Source: Vulcanimicrobiota bacterium (GTDB taxonomy: Bacteria > Vulcanimicrobiota > Vulcanimicrobiia > Vulcanimicrobiales > Vulcanimicrobiaceae). Taken from it: 64,000 bases of DNA. The position numbers were made by a program, and so were the translations under genes. Every line of letters begins with the position of its first letter. The first letter of the stretch is position 1. The DNA lies in the NCBI GenBank assembly GCA_027307235.1, contig DAHUXH010000012.1:227036-291035 (forward strand), given 5' to 3'. The notes beneath the pieces are model-generated. The model was given only the letters and a program-made list of their open reading frames with translations. It had not been told where the DNA came from and did no database searches. Below, in pieces: positions 9,975-18,605 of this stretch.

Positions 9975-10739
9975 ATGAGTCGTCCATTCCTGGCCGCTCT
10001 CTTGGCTCTCACACTGCTGGCGGCCGATCCGGTCTCCGCGCCGTCCGATCCGACACTGCTCCTTGCACTGCGGGGCAAGTCGGCAGCGGCGCTCACCTTC
10101 GTGCCGTTCGACGGTCCGCCGCAACCGCTGGTGCAACCGGGCAAACCGACGGTCGTCATCGCATTCGCGTCGTGGTGCGAGCCATGCATTCAAGAATTGC
10201 CGAGAGTGCTTGCCGACTACGCGCGCTTCAAAGACCGCGTCAATTTCGCCGGCATCGACTTTCTCGATGCGGAGCAAGCCGGACGCTCGGTCGTCGCACG
10301 GTATGCGATTCCGTTTCCGGTCGAGCATTTCGGCGACGAGTCGATGGGACAATCCGTGACGATCGATGCACTTCAGGCAACCGAAGCGCGGTGCCGCTGC
10401 GTACCGTCCCAGAAGACCGCGTTCACCGCAACCGAGTTGGACACGATCTTGCCGTTGCTCAAACGTGCCCTCTTTCCGGAAACCTTCGCGCGGCTCGTTC
10501 CAGTCCTCAAGCGCGGCGTGGACGTCACACCGCGTGAACTGACGGCGCTGGCCGCGGAGCACGGCGTCGCCATCACCGTCGGCATCGGTAAGATCACGAC
10601 CTCGCCGGTCGACAATCCGCTTGCTTTACCGCACGCGTTCATCATCGATGATCGCGGCATCGTCCGCAACGAGGTGATCGGGTATTCGCAGTCAGTCGAC
10701 CCGATCGCCGATGCACTCATTACCTTGGGAATCCGATAG
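9975..10739 (+). CDS. TlpA/ResA-like exported thioredoxin
   Basis: A 254-residue protein starting at ATG 9975, with an N-terminal signal or anchor (FLAALLALTLLAAD). The thioredoxin motif is WCEPC (Cys68, Cys71), preceded by VVIAFAS. The protein is longer than a normal TlpA: about 80 residues with an extra CRC pair are inserted before the final strands (HAFIIDDRGIVRNEVIGY). This family reduces disulfides outside the membrane, for instance for cytochrome c maturation. Its stop overlaps the GTG start of mscL by one base, so the two are translationally coupled. Confidence 0.8.
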   Translation: MSRPFLAALLALTLLAADPVSAPSDPTLLLALRGKSAAALTFVPFDGPPQPLVQPGKPTVVIAFASWCEPCIQELPRVLADYARFKDRVNFAGIDFLDAEQAGRSVVARYAIPFPVEHFGDESMGQSVTIDALQATEARCRCVPSQKTAFTATELDTILPLLKRALFPETFARLVPVLKRGVDVTPRELTALAAEHGVAITVGIGKITTSPVDNPLALPHAFIIDDRGIVRNEVIGYSQSVDPIADALITLGIR

Positions 10740-11194
10740 TGGAACTCGATCCGAAAGTCGTCGCGCGCCGTGGACAATCGCTCGCGCAAGGATTCGCGCG
10801 CTTCTTGCTGCGCGGAAAAGTCGTCGATCTGGCCATCGCCGTCGTGATCGGCGCCGCGGCCGGCAGCCTGATCACCTCGTTTGTCAAAGACATCTTCGCT
10901 CCGGCGATTGCGATGATCTTCGGAACGCACGAGTTCGAGAAGGCGACGTTGACGATCCGGGGCAGCACCATCAGTTACGGCAGCTTTATCAACTCGCTGC
11001 TGTCGTTTCTCATCATCGCCGGTGTGGTGTATCTGTTCGTGATCACGCCCACCAACCGGCTCGAGAACAACGCGTACTTTCAACCCCCATCCGACCCGAA
11101 CTTTCGGAAATGTCCGGAGTGTCTGGGTGAGATTCCCAAGGACGCGCGGCGGTGCATGTTCTGCACCCAATTGGTGGGAGCGCTCGAAGAATAG
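10739..11194 (+). CDS. mscL: Large-conductance mechanosensitive channel with C-terminal zinc ribbon
   Basis: A 151-residue protein with GTG start in a TAGTG overlap with the previous stop. The first transmembrane helix holds the MscL signature (FLLRGKVVDLAIAVVIGAAA), and the second runs through FINSLLSFLIIAGVVYLFVI. MscL forms a pentameric pore that opens on osmotic downshock. The tail has four cysteines (125, 128, 139, 142: CPEC and CMFC) forming a zinc ribbon absent from E. coli MscL but known in some other phyla. Confidence 0.92.
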   Translation: MELDPKVVARRGQSLAQGFARFLLRGKVVDLAIAVVIGAAAGSLITSFVKDIFAPAIAMIFGTHEFEKATLTIRGSTISYGSFINSLLSFLIIAGVVYLFVITPTNRLENNAYFQPPSDPNFRKCPECLGEIPKDARRCMFCTQLVGALEE

Positions 11195-11198
11195 CTGC

Positions 11199-13829
11199 TT
11201 ACGGCAAGGCGGCGGTGACGCGAGCCTCCGTCGCAAAAGTCAGTTCACCGCGGAGATCGTCGTAACCGACCTCGACGGCATCGCCTTCGCGAACATCGCC
11301 CGCAAGAATCTTGCGCCCGAGCGGTGTTTCCAGCTCTTTCTGAATCGTTCGCTTGAGCGGACGCGCACCGTAGGTGGGATCATAGCCGGATTTCACTAGA
11401 TGCCGCTTCGCCGCCGCATCGAGAACCAGCGTGATGTGGCGATCCTCCAAGCGTTTGCGTAAACGCCGCAACTGGATCTCGACGATCTCTTCGAGTTCTT
11501 CCTCGGTAAGCGAGTGGAACACAATCGTCTCGTCGACGCGGTTGAGAAATTCCGGGCGAAAGTGCTGGCGCAACTCGTCGAGCACGGTCGCACGCATGAC
11601 CGCGTACTCGGCGCCGGTAAGCGCACCTTTGTAATCGAGGATGCGATGGCTGCCGATGTTCGAGGTCATCACGACGATCGTGTTCTTGAAATCGACGGTG
11701 TGACCCTGACCGTCGGTGAGCCGTCCGTCGTCGAGGATCTGCAAGAAGACGTTGAACACGTCACTGCTCGCTTTTTCGATCTCGTCGAAGAGCACCACCG
11801 AATACGGGCGGCGGCGCACGGCCTCGGTGAGCTGGCCGCCCTCTTCATAGCCGACGTATCCCGGCGGCGCGCCGATCAAGCGCGCGACGGTGTGCTTTTC
11901 CTGATACTCCGACATGTCTATGCGAATCAGCGCACGTTCGTCGTTGAAGAGATACTCCGCGAGCGCACGCGCCAACTCCGTCTTACCGACGCCGGTCGGA
12001 CCCAGGAAGATGAACGAGCCGATCGGACGATTCGGGTCGGAGAGACCCGAGCGCGAACGCATGACGGCCTCGGCGACGGCATCGACCGCTTCACCTTGGC
12101 CGATGACGCGCCGATGCAACTCCTCGTCGAGGTGGAGCAGCTTCTGCTTCTCCCCTTCGAGCAGCTTCGTCACTGGAATGCCGGTCCAGCGCGCGATTAC
12201 CTCGGCGATGTCTTCCTCGTCGACCTCTTCTTTCGAGAGGCGCCCGTGGTGCTGACTGAGCAGATGCTCTTCCTGCGCCTTCAATTGTTTTTCGAGATCA
12301 GCAAGCGTGCCGTATTTCAACTGCGCCACGCGGTTGAGATCGTACTGACGCTCCGCCTGCTCGATCTGCACCTTCGTGGTTTGAATCTGCTCGCGCAGAT
12401 CGCGCAGCGCGACCGCCGCTCCCTTCTCCTTGTCCCATTGCGCCTTGAGCGTCATCTGCTCGGCGCGCACCTCCGCGAGTTCTTTTTCAAGGTTGTCTAG
12501 ACGCGCCTTGCTGGCAGCATCGCTCTCCTTACGCAGCGCCTCGCGCTCAATTTCGAGCTGCATCACGCGGCGCGTCAACTCGTCGAGTTCCTGCGGCATC
12601 GAGTCGATCTCCGTACGCAGCTTGGCGGCGGCTTCGTCAACCAAGTCGATCGCCTTGTCGGGCAAGAAACGGTCGGCGATGTACCGGTTGCTGAGCGTCG
12701 CGGCGGCAACCAGCGCACCGTCCTTGATACGCACGCCGTGATGAGCCTCGTACTTTTCCTTGAGGCCGCGCAGAATCGAGATCGTGTCTTCGACGCTGGG
12801 CTGATCCACTACCACCGGCTGAAAGCGGCGTTCGAGCGCACCGTCTTTTTCGATGTGCTTGCGATACTCGTCGAGCGTCGTCGCGCCGATCATGTGCAGT
12901 TCGCCGCGCGCCAGCATCGGCTTGAGCAGGTTGCCGGCATCCATCGAGCCTTCGGTCTTCCCTGCCCCGACCAGCGTATGCAGCTCATCGAGAAAGAGCA
13001 CGATGCGGCCCTCGGATTGGCTAACGTCCTTGAGCACGGCCTTCAGCCGCTCTTCGAATTCGCCGCGATACTTGGCACCGGCGATCAGCGCGCCCATGTC
13101 GAGCGCGACGATGCGTTTGTCTTTGAGGCCTTCAGGCACGTCACCGCGCACGATGCGCTGCGCCAAGCCTTCGACGATCGCGGTCTTGCCGACACCGGGA
13201 TCGCCGACCAGCACCGGGTTGTTCTTCGTGCGACGCGAGAGCACTTGAACGACGCGGCGAATCTCTTCGTCGCGACCGATCACCGGATCGAGCTTTCCGC
13301 GCTCGGCATCCAGAGTGAGATCGCGTCCGTATCGTTCGAGCGCCTTGTACGTTCCTTCCGGGTCCTTGGTCGTGACGCGCTGATTGCCGCGCACGTCGCG
13401 CAGTGCCTTGAGCAGCGCATCCTTGCTGAGACCGCTGTCGCGAAACAGTCTTCCGACGGTGCCGCTCGATTGCGCGAGCGCCAGCAGCACGTGCTCGACC
13501 GAGACGTAATCGTCTTGTAGGGTCTTGGCTTCGCCCTCCGCGACGCTCATCACGCGCGACAGCTCCGGCGCGAGCGTCGGCTGCGCGCTCTCCGCGCCGG
13601 CGCCGCTCAGGCGAGGCAGGCGACCGATCAACTCCTCGTTCTTGCGCGCGAGCACCCGCGGATCGGCTCCGGCCTTCTCGATGATGTCCGGGGCGATGCC
13701 GCGTTCTTGCTCGAGCAGGGCGGCCAGCATGTGCTCTGGCGAGACCTGCGTATGGTGCTCATTGAGCGCCTGGGAGTAGGCGGTACTGAGCGCATCCGAC
13801 ACGCGCTCGGTCATGCGTTCAACATTCAT
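11199..13829 (-). CDS. clpB: ATP-dependent disaggregase ClpB
   Basis: An 876-residue Hsp100 chaperone starting at ATG 13829. It has an N-terminal Clp-N double repeat (about 1-145), a first AAA+ module ([13 protein letters not shown]), a long coiled-coil middle domain rich in E, K and Q, and a second AAA+ module ([13 protein letters not shown]). The middle domain distinguishes ClpB from ClpA and ClpC. It pulls polypeptides out of aggregates together with DnaK. Stop codons of mscL and clpB face each other with only four bases between. No CIRCE-like element is obvious upstream. Confidence 0.95.
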   Translation of the reverse strand: MNVERMTERVSDALSTAYSQALNEHHTQVSPEHMLAALLEQERGIAPDIIEKAGADPRVLARKNEELIGRLPRLSGAGAESAQPTLAPELSRVMSVAEGEAKTLQDDYVSVEHVLLALAQSSGTVGRLFRDSGLSKDALLKALRDVRGNQRVTTKDPEGTYKALERYGRDLTLDAERGKLDPVIGRDEEIRRVVQVLSRRTKNNPVLVGDPGVGKTAIVEGLAQRIVRGDVPEGLKDKRIVALDMGALIAGAKYRGEFEERLKAVLKDVSQSEGRIVLFLDELHTLVGAGKTEGSMDAGNLLKPMLARGELHMIGATTLDEYRKHIEKDGALERRFQPVVVDQPSVEDTISILRGLKEKYEAHHGVRIKDGALVAAATLSNRYIADRFLPDKAIDLVDEAAAKLRTEIDSMPQELDELTRRVMQLEIEREALRKESDAASKARLDNLEKELAEVRAEQMTLKAQWDKEKGAAVALRDLREQIQTTKVQIEQAERQYDLNRVAQLKYGTLADLEKQLKAQEEHLLSQHHGRLSKEEVDEEDIAEVIARWTGIPVTKLLEGEKQKLLHLDEELHRRVIGQGEAVDAVAEAVMRSRSGLSDPNRPIGSFIFLGPTGVGKTELARALAEYLFNDERALIRIDMSEYQEKHTVARLIGAPPGYVGYEEGGQLTEAVRRRPYSVVLFDEIEKASSDVFNVFLQILDDGRLTDGQGHTVDFKNTIVVMTSNIGSHRILDYKGALTGAEYAVMRATVLDELRQHFRPEFLNRVDETIVFHSLTEEELEEIVEIQLRRLRKRLEDRHITLVLDAAAKRHLVKSGYDPTYGARPLKRTIQKELETPLGRKILAGDVREGDAVEVGYDDLRGELTFATEARVTAALP

Positions 13830-13920
13830 TCCACACCATAGTACCGCGCTTGCGGCTCGGCGGTTGCAGGCTTGCCCTCTTAGCGGAGGGCTGGCCTGCT
13901 CGTGGAAGATCAGGCTCGAC

Positions 13921-15009
13921 ATGCAGATCGAAACCGGGGCCCTGCGCGCGTACTATCTGTTCGACGTCGCGGACACGATCGATCTGGGAAGTCTGAGGAG
14001 CATCGCGGGCGGGGGCCTGGCGCGCGCACCGCTCGTTCTCCGGCAGCACACCTCGCAGGGCTATCTCCAGTTTCCGGTGCCGCCGCTGGTCGCGCTGCTC
14101 GCCGATCAGGAGTACCAGGGGCAGCCGCTCGCCGTTCGTGTCAAGCTGTTCGACTACGGCGTCATCTCGGTGCGCCTCACGTTGCGCTTTTCCGGCTCGT
14201 GGAGCGACTTCTCCGATGCCGTCGTCCGCTTTCGTCAGAACGAGGAGTTGCTCGATCGCGCGCGGCGCGTCGCAAGCGACGTCCAGGACGAGATCGGGGC
14301 GGCCTTAGACGATCCGCACGTTCCGCTGATGGAAGACTACCTCGTCGTCGAGATCGAGCGCTTCACCAATCCGATCACCGGCGCACAGTTGCTCGGCGAA
14401 CATGCAAGCGCGCTCGCGACCCTTCTGCTCGGTGAGACGCGAGCGCTCTCGAGCGCCGAAGTCGAAGAGACCTTGCGATCAAATTTTTCCTATTACCCCG
14501 ACGATTGCACGATCGTGCAATGGGACACGGCCTTCGTCTACGACCGGCGCGATAGCGCCGACGCGATTGAGGACATTCTTGAATTTGCGAACTCTCAGTT
14601 GCTCGAACTGCGAACGTACGATCAGCAGCTCGATGATGAACTCAACGCGATCTACGCGACGCAGCCCGGACGGACGACACGCGGCGTTCTCGGACGGCGC
14701 GTCGCCGAACGCGCTGCTTCGCTTCGATACCTGATCGTCGACGTGCTCGAACTCACTGACCGAGCCAGCAACGCACTCAAAGTGATCGGCGACGCCTACT
14801 ACGCGCGCGTGTACCGCGCCGCGGCGCGCCGCCTTGGCCTAGCCGACTGGCAAAAGCAGATCGACTCCAAGCTCGCGAGCATCGGCGACATGTACCGCTT
14901 CTTCCACGACGAGTCGAGAAATCACCGCGACGAGTTCCTCGAACTCATCGTGATCATCCTGATTGCGTTGGAACTGGTGGTCGGAGTGGTGACGCTGCTT
15001 CATCATTGA
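13921..15009 (+). CDS. RMD1/DUF155-like protein with C-terminal membrane anchor
   Basis: A 362-residue protein from ATG 13921. It is acidic and helical, with [20 protein letters not shown] and a late [19 protein letters not shown] segment that forms one transmembrane helix at the extreme C-terminus. This pattern (helical body, then a helix ending near the terminus after an R-x-x-x-L-E-like turn) resembles the RMD1/DUF155 family. Eukaryotic members are mitochondrial membrane proteins; the bacterial role is unknown. The gene runs divergently from clpB, and its 3' end overlaps the convergent selB by 56 nt. Confidence 0.6.
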   Translation: MQIETGALRAYYLFDVADTIDLGSLRSIAGGGLARAPLVLRQHTSQGYLQFPVPPLVALLADQEYQGQPLAVRVKLFDYGVISVRLTLRFSGSWSDFSDAVVRFRQNEELLDRARRVASDVQDEIGAALDDPHVPLMEDYLVVEIERFTNPITGAQLLGEHASALATLLLGETRALSSAEVEETLRSNFSYYPDDCTIVQWDTAFVYDRRDSADAIEDILEFANSQLLELRTYDQQLDDELNAIYATQPGRTTRGVLGRRVAERAASLRYLIVDVLELTDRASNALKVIGDAYYARVYRAAARRLGLADWQKQIDSKLASIGDMYRFFHDESRNHRDEFLELIVIILIALELVVGVVTLLHH

Positions 15010-16873
15010 CGGCGTCCGCGGCTTTCGCCCCGCGCAGCATGCGATCGTTGCCGCTGCGGACGGTGACGCCGTGCGCATCAAACCATTCGAGCAGCGGCAC
15101 TGCGTACTTGCGCGAGGTCCCGAGAAGGTCGCGAAATTCCGCCGCCGTCATCTTCCCTTCACGCCGCAAGAAGTTCTCGACTGCGTGGCGGATCGCCGAG
15201 ATCTGAGCGCCGCGATAGAGCGCCGTGTCAACTTTCACAATAACGCCGCGCACGAGCAGCGTTTCGAATGCGCGAGCGATACCGGTGATGTCGGACGCAC
15301 GCACCGCAGAGGCAACGCGATCGAACGACTCCGGCAGATTCGGCGCGAGCGGATCGAGCGGAAACGCGCTGTCGAAGAACCGGCGCTGCTCGGCGCTCAA
15401 GCGCGGCTGATGCTCGGGCGTGGCATAATAACCGGAACGGGCGGCGACGCGCCCTTCGTCGGCGTAAGACGCAAGGATGCGCACCAGCACCCGCTCGGGA
15501 ACCGCGAGCACACGCGCGAGCGCAATCGAGGTCACGCCCGCCGACCACGGTTCGCTGCGCTGATGCTCGTCGAGCACCGCGAGCGCGCGATCGAGTACGG
15601 TGCGCGCTTCACGCGCGCACAAATATTCATCGGGTTTGCGCAACGCAAGCACGTCACCGCGCGCCACCAAGTCGGCGAGCACTTCGGCAACGACGTCTTC
15701 ACGAATATTGGCCTCGAAGGCGAGGGCAACGCGATCACTCGGCGCGCCGCCGCGTGCCCGAAGAACGGTGAGCAGCCGCTCACCAATCGGCGATCGATCA
15801 TCTGCGACGGTTTCCTCTCCGATCGCATCGATCACGCCCCCGCCGAGCAGCGTCTTGGGAGACAACCGCCGAACAACGTAGTGCACGCCGGGGAAAGCGA
15901 CGGTCGATGCACTCAGTACCAGGCGCCCGTGCACGGTGGCGCCGGATGATGGTATCTCGTCGAGGAGCAACGTTCCGAGAATCTCAGCCGATCCAAGATA
16001 GACGCGCACGCGCTGCTTGCGCCGCAAGAGCGAACCCGCTTCGACAACCGCCTCGAATGATACCGCGAACTCCGCTCGCGGCGTCAACTGCGGATGCGCA
16101 AGCACCGCTCCGCGCGCGATCTCGCTCTTCTCGATGCCCGGCAGGTTGACGGCGACCCGCGCACCGCCTTCAACGCGCGTCTTGCTGTGATGGAACACGT
16201 GCAGGCTGCGAACGCGAACCGGTGTGGTGCCGGGCTCGAGCACAAGCGCTTCACCGACCGAGATCGTGCCTTGCATTAGCGTCCCGGTCACAATCGTTCC
16301 GAGTCCGGCCAGCGTGAAGACCCGATCGATCGGCAGATAGGCCGGCGCATCGAGTGCGCGCGGCGGCAATACGTTGAGCGCATCGGCGATCGCCGCGCGC
16401 AGATCTTCGAGGCCATACCCCGATCGCGACGAGACGCGAACGAGCGGCGCACCGGCCGCGATCGTGCCGCGCAGATCGCGTTCGATCGCCGCGACGGCAC
16501 GGTCGAGCTCGGCACCGTCGAGCAAGTCGGCCTTCGTCACCACGACGATCGTGCGCGCGACGTTCAGAAAGCGGAGGATCTGCAGATGCTCGACCGTCTG
16601 CGCCATGACGCCTTCGTTCGCGGCCACGACCAGGAGCAGCAACTCCATCCCGGCCGCTCCGGCAAGCATGTTGTGCAAGAAGCGCTCGTGACCGGGAACG
16701 TCGACGATGCCCGCTTCACTTCCGCCGTCGAGGTGAAGGTAGGCAAAGCCAAGGTCGAGCGTCATGCCGCGCAGTTGCTCCTCGAACAAGCGATCCGGGT
16801 TGGTCCCGGTCAATGCCTCGACGAGCGACGACTTTCCGTGATCGACATGTCCGGCCGTTCCGATGATGTGCAT
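14954..16873 (-). CDS. selB: Selenocysteine-specific elongation factor SelB
   Basis: A 639-residue GTPase with G1 AGHVDHGKSSL, G3 DVPGHERF and G4 TKADLL. The effector region is the SelB form LRGMTLDLGFA rather than the EF-Tu form. EF-Tu-like domains II and III follow, then about 250 residues of winged-helix repeats that bind the SECIS hairpin in mRNA (for example KMTAAEFRDLLGTSRKYAVP). SelB brings Sec-tRNA to UGA codons. It lies 23 nt downstream of selA in the same operon. Confidence 0.95.
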   Translation of the reverse strand: MHIIGTAGHVDHGKSSLVEALTGTNPDRLFEEQLRGMTLDLGFAYLHLDGGSEAGIVDVPGHERFLHNMLAGAAGMELLLLVVAANEGVMAQTVEHLQILRFLNVARTIVVVTKADLLDGAELDRAVAAIERDLRGTIAAGAPLVRVSSRSGYGLEDLRAAIADALNVLPPRALDAPAYLPIDRVFTLAGLGTIVTGTLMQGTISVGEALVLEPGTTPVRVRSLHVFHHSKTRVEGGARVAVNLPGIEKSEIARGAVLAHPQLTPRAEFAVSFEAVVEAGSLLRRKQRVRVYLGSAEILGTLLLDEIPSSGATVHGRLVLSASTVAFPGVHYVVRRLSPKTLLGGGVIDAIGEETVADDRSPIGERLLTVLRARGGAPSDRVALAFEANIREDVVAEVLADLVARGDVLALRKPDEYLCAREARTVLDRALAVLDEHQRSEPWSAGVTSIALARVLAVPERVLVRILASYADEGRVAARSGYYATPEHQPRLSAEQRRFFDSAFPLDPLAPNLPESFDRVASAVRASDITGIARAFETLLVRGVIVKVDTALYRGAQISAIRHAVENFLRREGKMTAAEFRDLLGTSRKYAVPLLEWFDAHGVTVRSGNDRMLRGAKAADAVNDEAASPLRPPVPTQSG

Positions 16874-16896
16874 GCGTGCAAGCGTTCCTTCTCGAT

Positions 16897-18162
16897 TCAG
16901 CCCGCGATGCCCAATACAGCTTCGATCACGGCTGCGTCCTGCTTGGGTGCGATGGTGCGCAAATCGAGACGAACCTCGCCGTTCTCGATGCGAGCCACGA
17001 TCGGCGGGCGCCCGCGCCGCAGACGTTCCATCAATTGATCGGGATACGGTGTCTCAAAAGCAATTGCGACCGACGGCACGTGCGCTCGCGGCAGTGATCC
17101 GCCGCCGACGAACGCTTGTGCGTCGACGATGCGCGCGTTGCCGACCTGCGCGGCATAGCGCCGCGCGCGTTCGCGCAGGCTCTCCATCGGCATCGCCAGC
17201 ATGGCGAAGAAGGGAATCTGCTCGCGCGAGCGCCGATCGTGATACAAGCGCAGCGTGGCGGCGAGCAGTGCGAGAGTCATCTTGTCGACGCGCAGCGCGC
17301 GGAGAAGCGGATTGGCCCGCAAACGCGCCGTCAGCGCGGAGTTGCCGACGATGATGCCGGCCTGCGGCCCGCCCAAGAGTTTGTCACCGGAGAACGCGAC
17401 CACGTCAACGCCGTCACGCAGCGCATCCTGAACGGTGCGTTCATGCGGCAATCCATACTCGGCCAGATCGACCACGGCGCCGCTGCCCAGATCTTCGACC
17501 AGGGGAATGCCCGCGCGCCGAGCCAGTGCGCTCAACGCCGGCGGCGCGGCGTCGGCCGTGAATCCTTCGATCGCGAAATTCGATTGGTGCGTTCGCAGCA
17601 GCAGCGCGGTGTCGGTAGTGAGCGCTCGCTCGAAGTCGCGCTCGTTCACTTTGTTGGTCGTGCCGACTTCAACGAGGATGGCACCGCTGCGTTCCAGCAC
17701 CTCGGGCACGCGAAATCCGCCGCCGATCTCGATGAGTTGATTGCGCGCCACGACTACTTCGCGGCCTTTCGCGAAGGTGTCGAGAATCAAGAGCATCGCG
17801 GCGGCGCAGTTGTTCACGACGAGCGCATCCTGCGCACCGGTGATCTCACGGAGCAGTCCGGTGACGCGATCGTAGCGCGATCCGCGTTCTCCAAGCGTCA
17901 GGTCGTATTCGAGATTCGAATAGCCCCGGCCGATGTCACAGGCGTGCGCACAAGCGGCCTCGGCCAGCGGCGCGCGACCAAGGTTGGTGTGCAGCAGCAC
18001 GCCGGTCGCGTTGATGACGGCGACGAGCGAAGCGGCCGCATCGCGATCGAGCCGATCGATCACGCCGAGCGCAAGATGCTCGTATGCCGCGACGCCGTCG
18101 CACGCGCGCGCCGCATCCAACTCAGACGCAACGGCACGCTTGAGCGCATCGCGCCCGAGCAA
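16897..18162 (-). CDS. selA: L-seryl-tRNA(Sec) selenium transferase SelA
   Basis: A PLP enzyme that converts Ser-tRNA(Sec) to Sec-tRNA(Sec) using selenophosphate. The PLP lysine lies in FSGDKLLGGPQAG, and INATGVLLHTNLGRAP and VEVGTTNK are family motifs. The first usual start codon is TTG 18162, giving 421 residues. However, the conserved SelA N-terminus (LPPVNRFLEDHRIAPYEQ) is encoded in frame just upstream, between 18163 and about 18216, with no ATG, GTG or TTG before an in-frame TGA. Translation may begin at a rare codon such as ACG. It sits between trxA and selB on the minus strand. Confidence 0.93.
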   Translation of the reverse strand: MLGRDALKRAVASELDAARACDGVAAYEHLALGVIDRLDRDAAASLVAVINATGVLLHTNLGRAPLAEAACAHACDIGRGYSNLEYDLTLGERGSRYDRVTGLLREITGAQDALVVNNCAAAMLLILDTFAKGREVVVARNQLIEIGGGFRVPEVLERSGAILVEVGTTNKVNERDFERALTTDTALLLRTHQSNFAIEGFTADAAPPALSALARRAGIPLVEDLGSGAVVDLAEYGLPHERTVQDALRDGVDVVAFSGDKLLGGPQAGIIVGNSALTARLRANPLLRALRVDKMTLALLAATLRLYHDRRSREQIPFFAMLAMPMESLRERARRYAAQVGNARIVDAQAFVGGGSLPRAHVPSVAIAFETPYPDQLMERLRRGRPPIVARIENGEVRLDLRTIAPKQDAAVIEAVLGIAG

Positions 18163-18217
18163 TTGCTCGTAGGGCGCGATGCGGTGATCTTCGAGGAACC
18201 GATTGACCGGGGGAAGA

Positions 18218-18544
18218 TTACGCGACGTGGCGGCTCAGCATCGTGGAGATGGTCTGCTCGGGAACGTAGCCGACGATACGATCGACTTCTTTCCCGCCCT
18301 TGAAAAGGATCAGACAGGGAATCCCCGAGACCTGATATTCGCCCGCGATGCTCGGATTGTCATCCGTGTTGAGCTTCACGAACTTCGCCTTGCCGGCATT
18401 GGCCGAAGCCACCTTCTCAACAACCGGTGAGAGCATGCGGCACGGTCCGCACCACGGTGCCCAGAAATCGACCAGCACCGGTTTGTCGCTGCCGATGACT
18501 TCGGTTTGAAACGTCGCTTGCGTTACGTCGGGTAGTGCACTCAT
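18218..18544 (-). CDS. trxA: Thioredoxin
   Basis: A 108-residue thioredoxin from ATG 18544, with ribosome site AAGAAAGAGAA. The active site is WCGPC (Cys32, Cys35), preceded by VLVDFWAP, and the cis-proline is in SGIPCLILFK. An extra Cys precedes LILFK. It is the general cytoplasmic disulfide reductant. In this operon it could supply reducing power to selenium metabolism, but that is inference from position only. The TAA stop at 18218 overlaps codons that encode the conserved SelA N-terminus. Confidence 0.95.
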   Translation of the reverse strand: MSALPDVTQATFQTEVIGSDKPVLVDFWAPWCGPCRMLSPVVEKVASANAGKAKFVKLNTDDNPSIAGEYQVSGIPCLILFKGGKEVDRIVGYVPEQTISTMLSRHVA

Positions 18545-18605
18545 GAGATTCTCTTTCTTCCTCCGGTGAGCTTCGACCGCATGGCCGGTCGCGATGGTTT
18601 CACTC

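Noticed and set aside
18218..18544. TrxA as a selenoprotein
   Set aside because: Although beside selA, its active site is CGPC with ordinary cysteine codons and no in-frame TGA.
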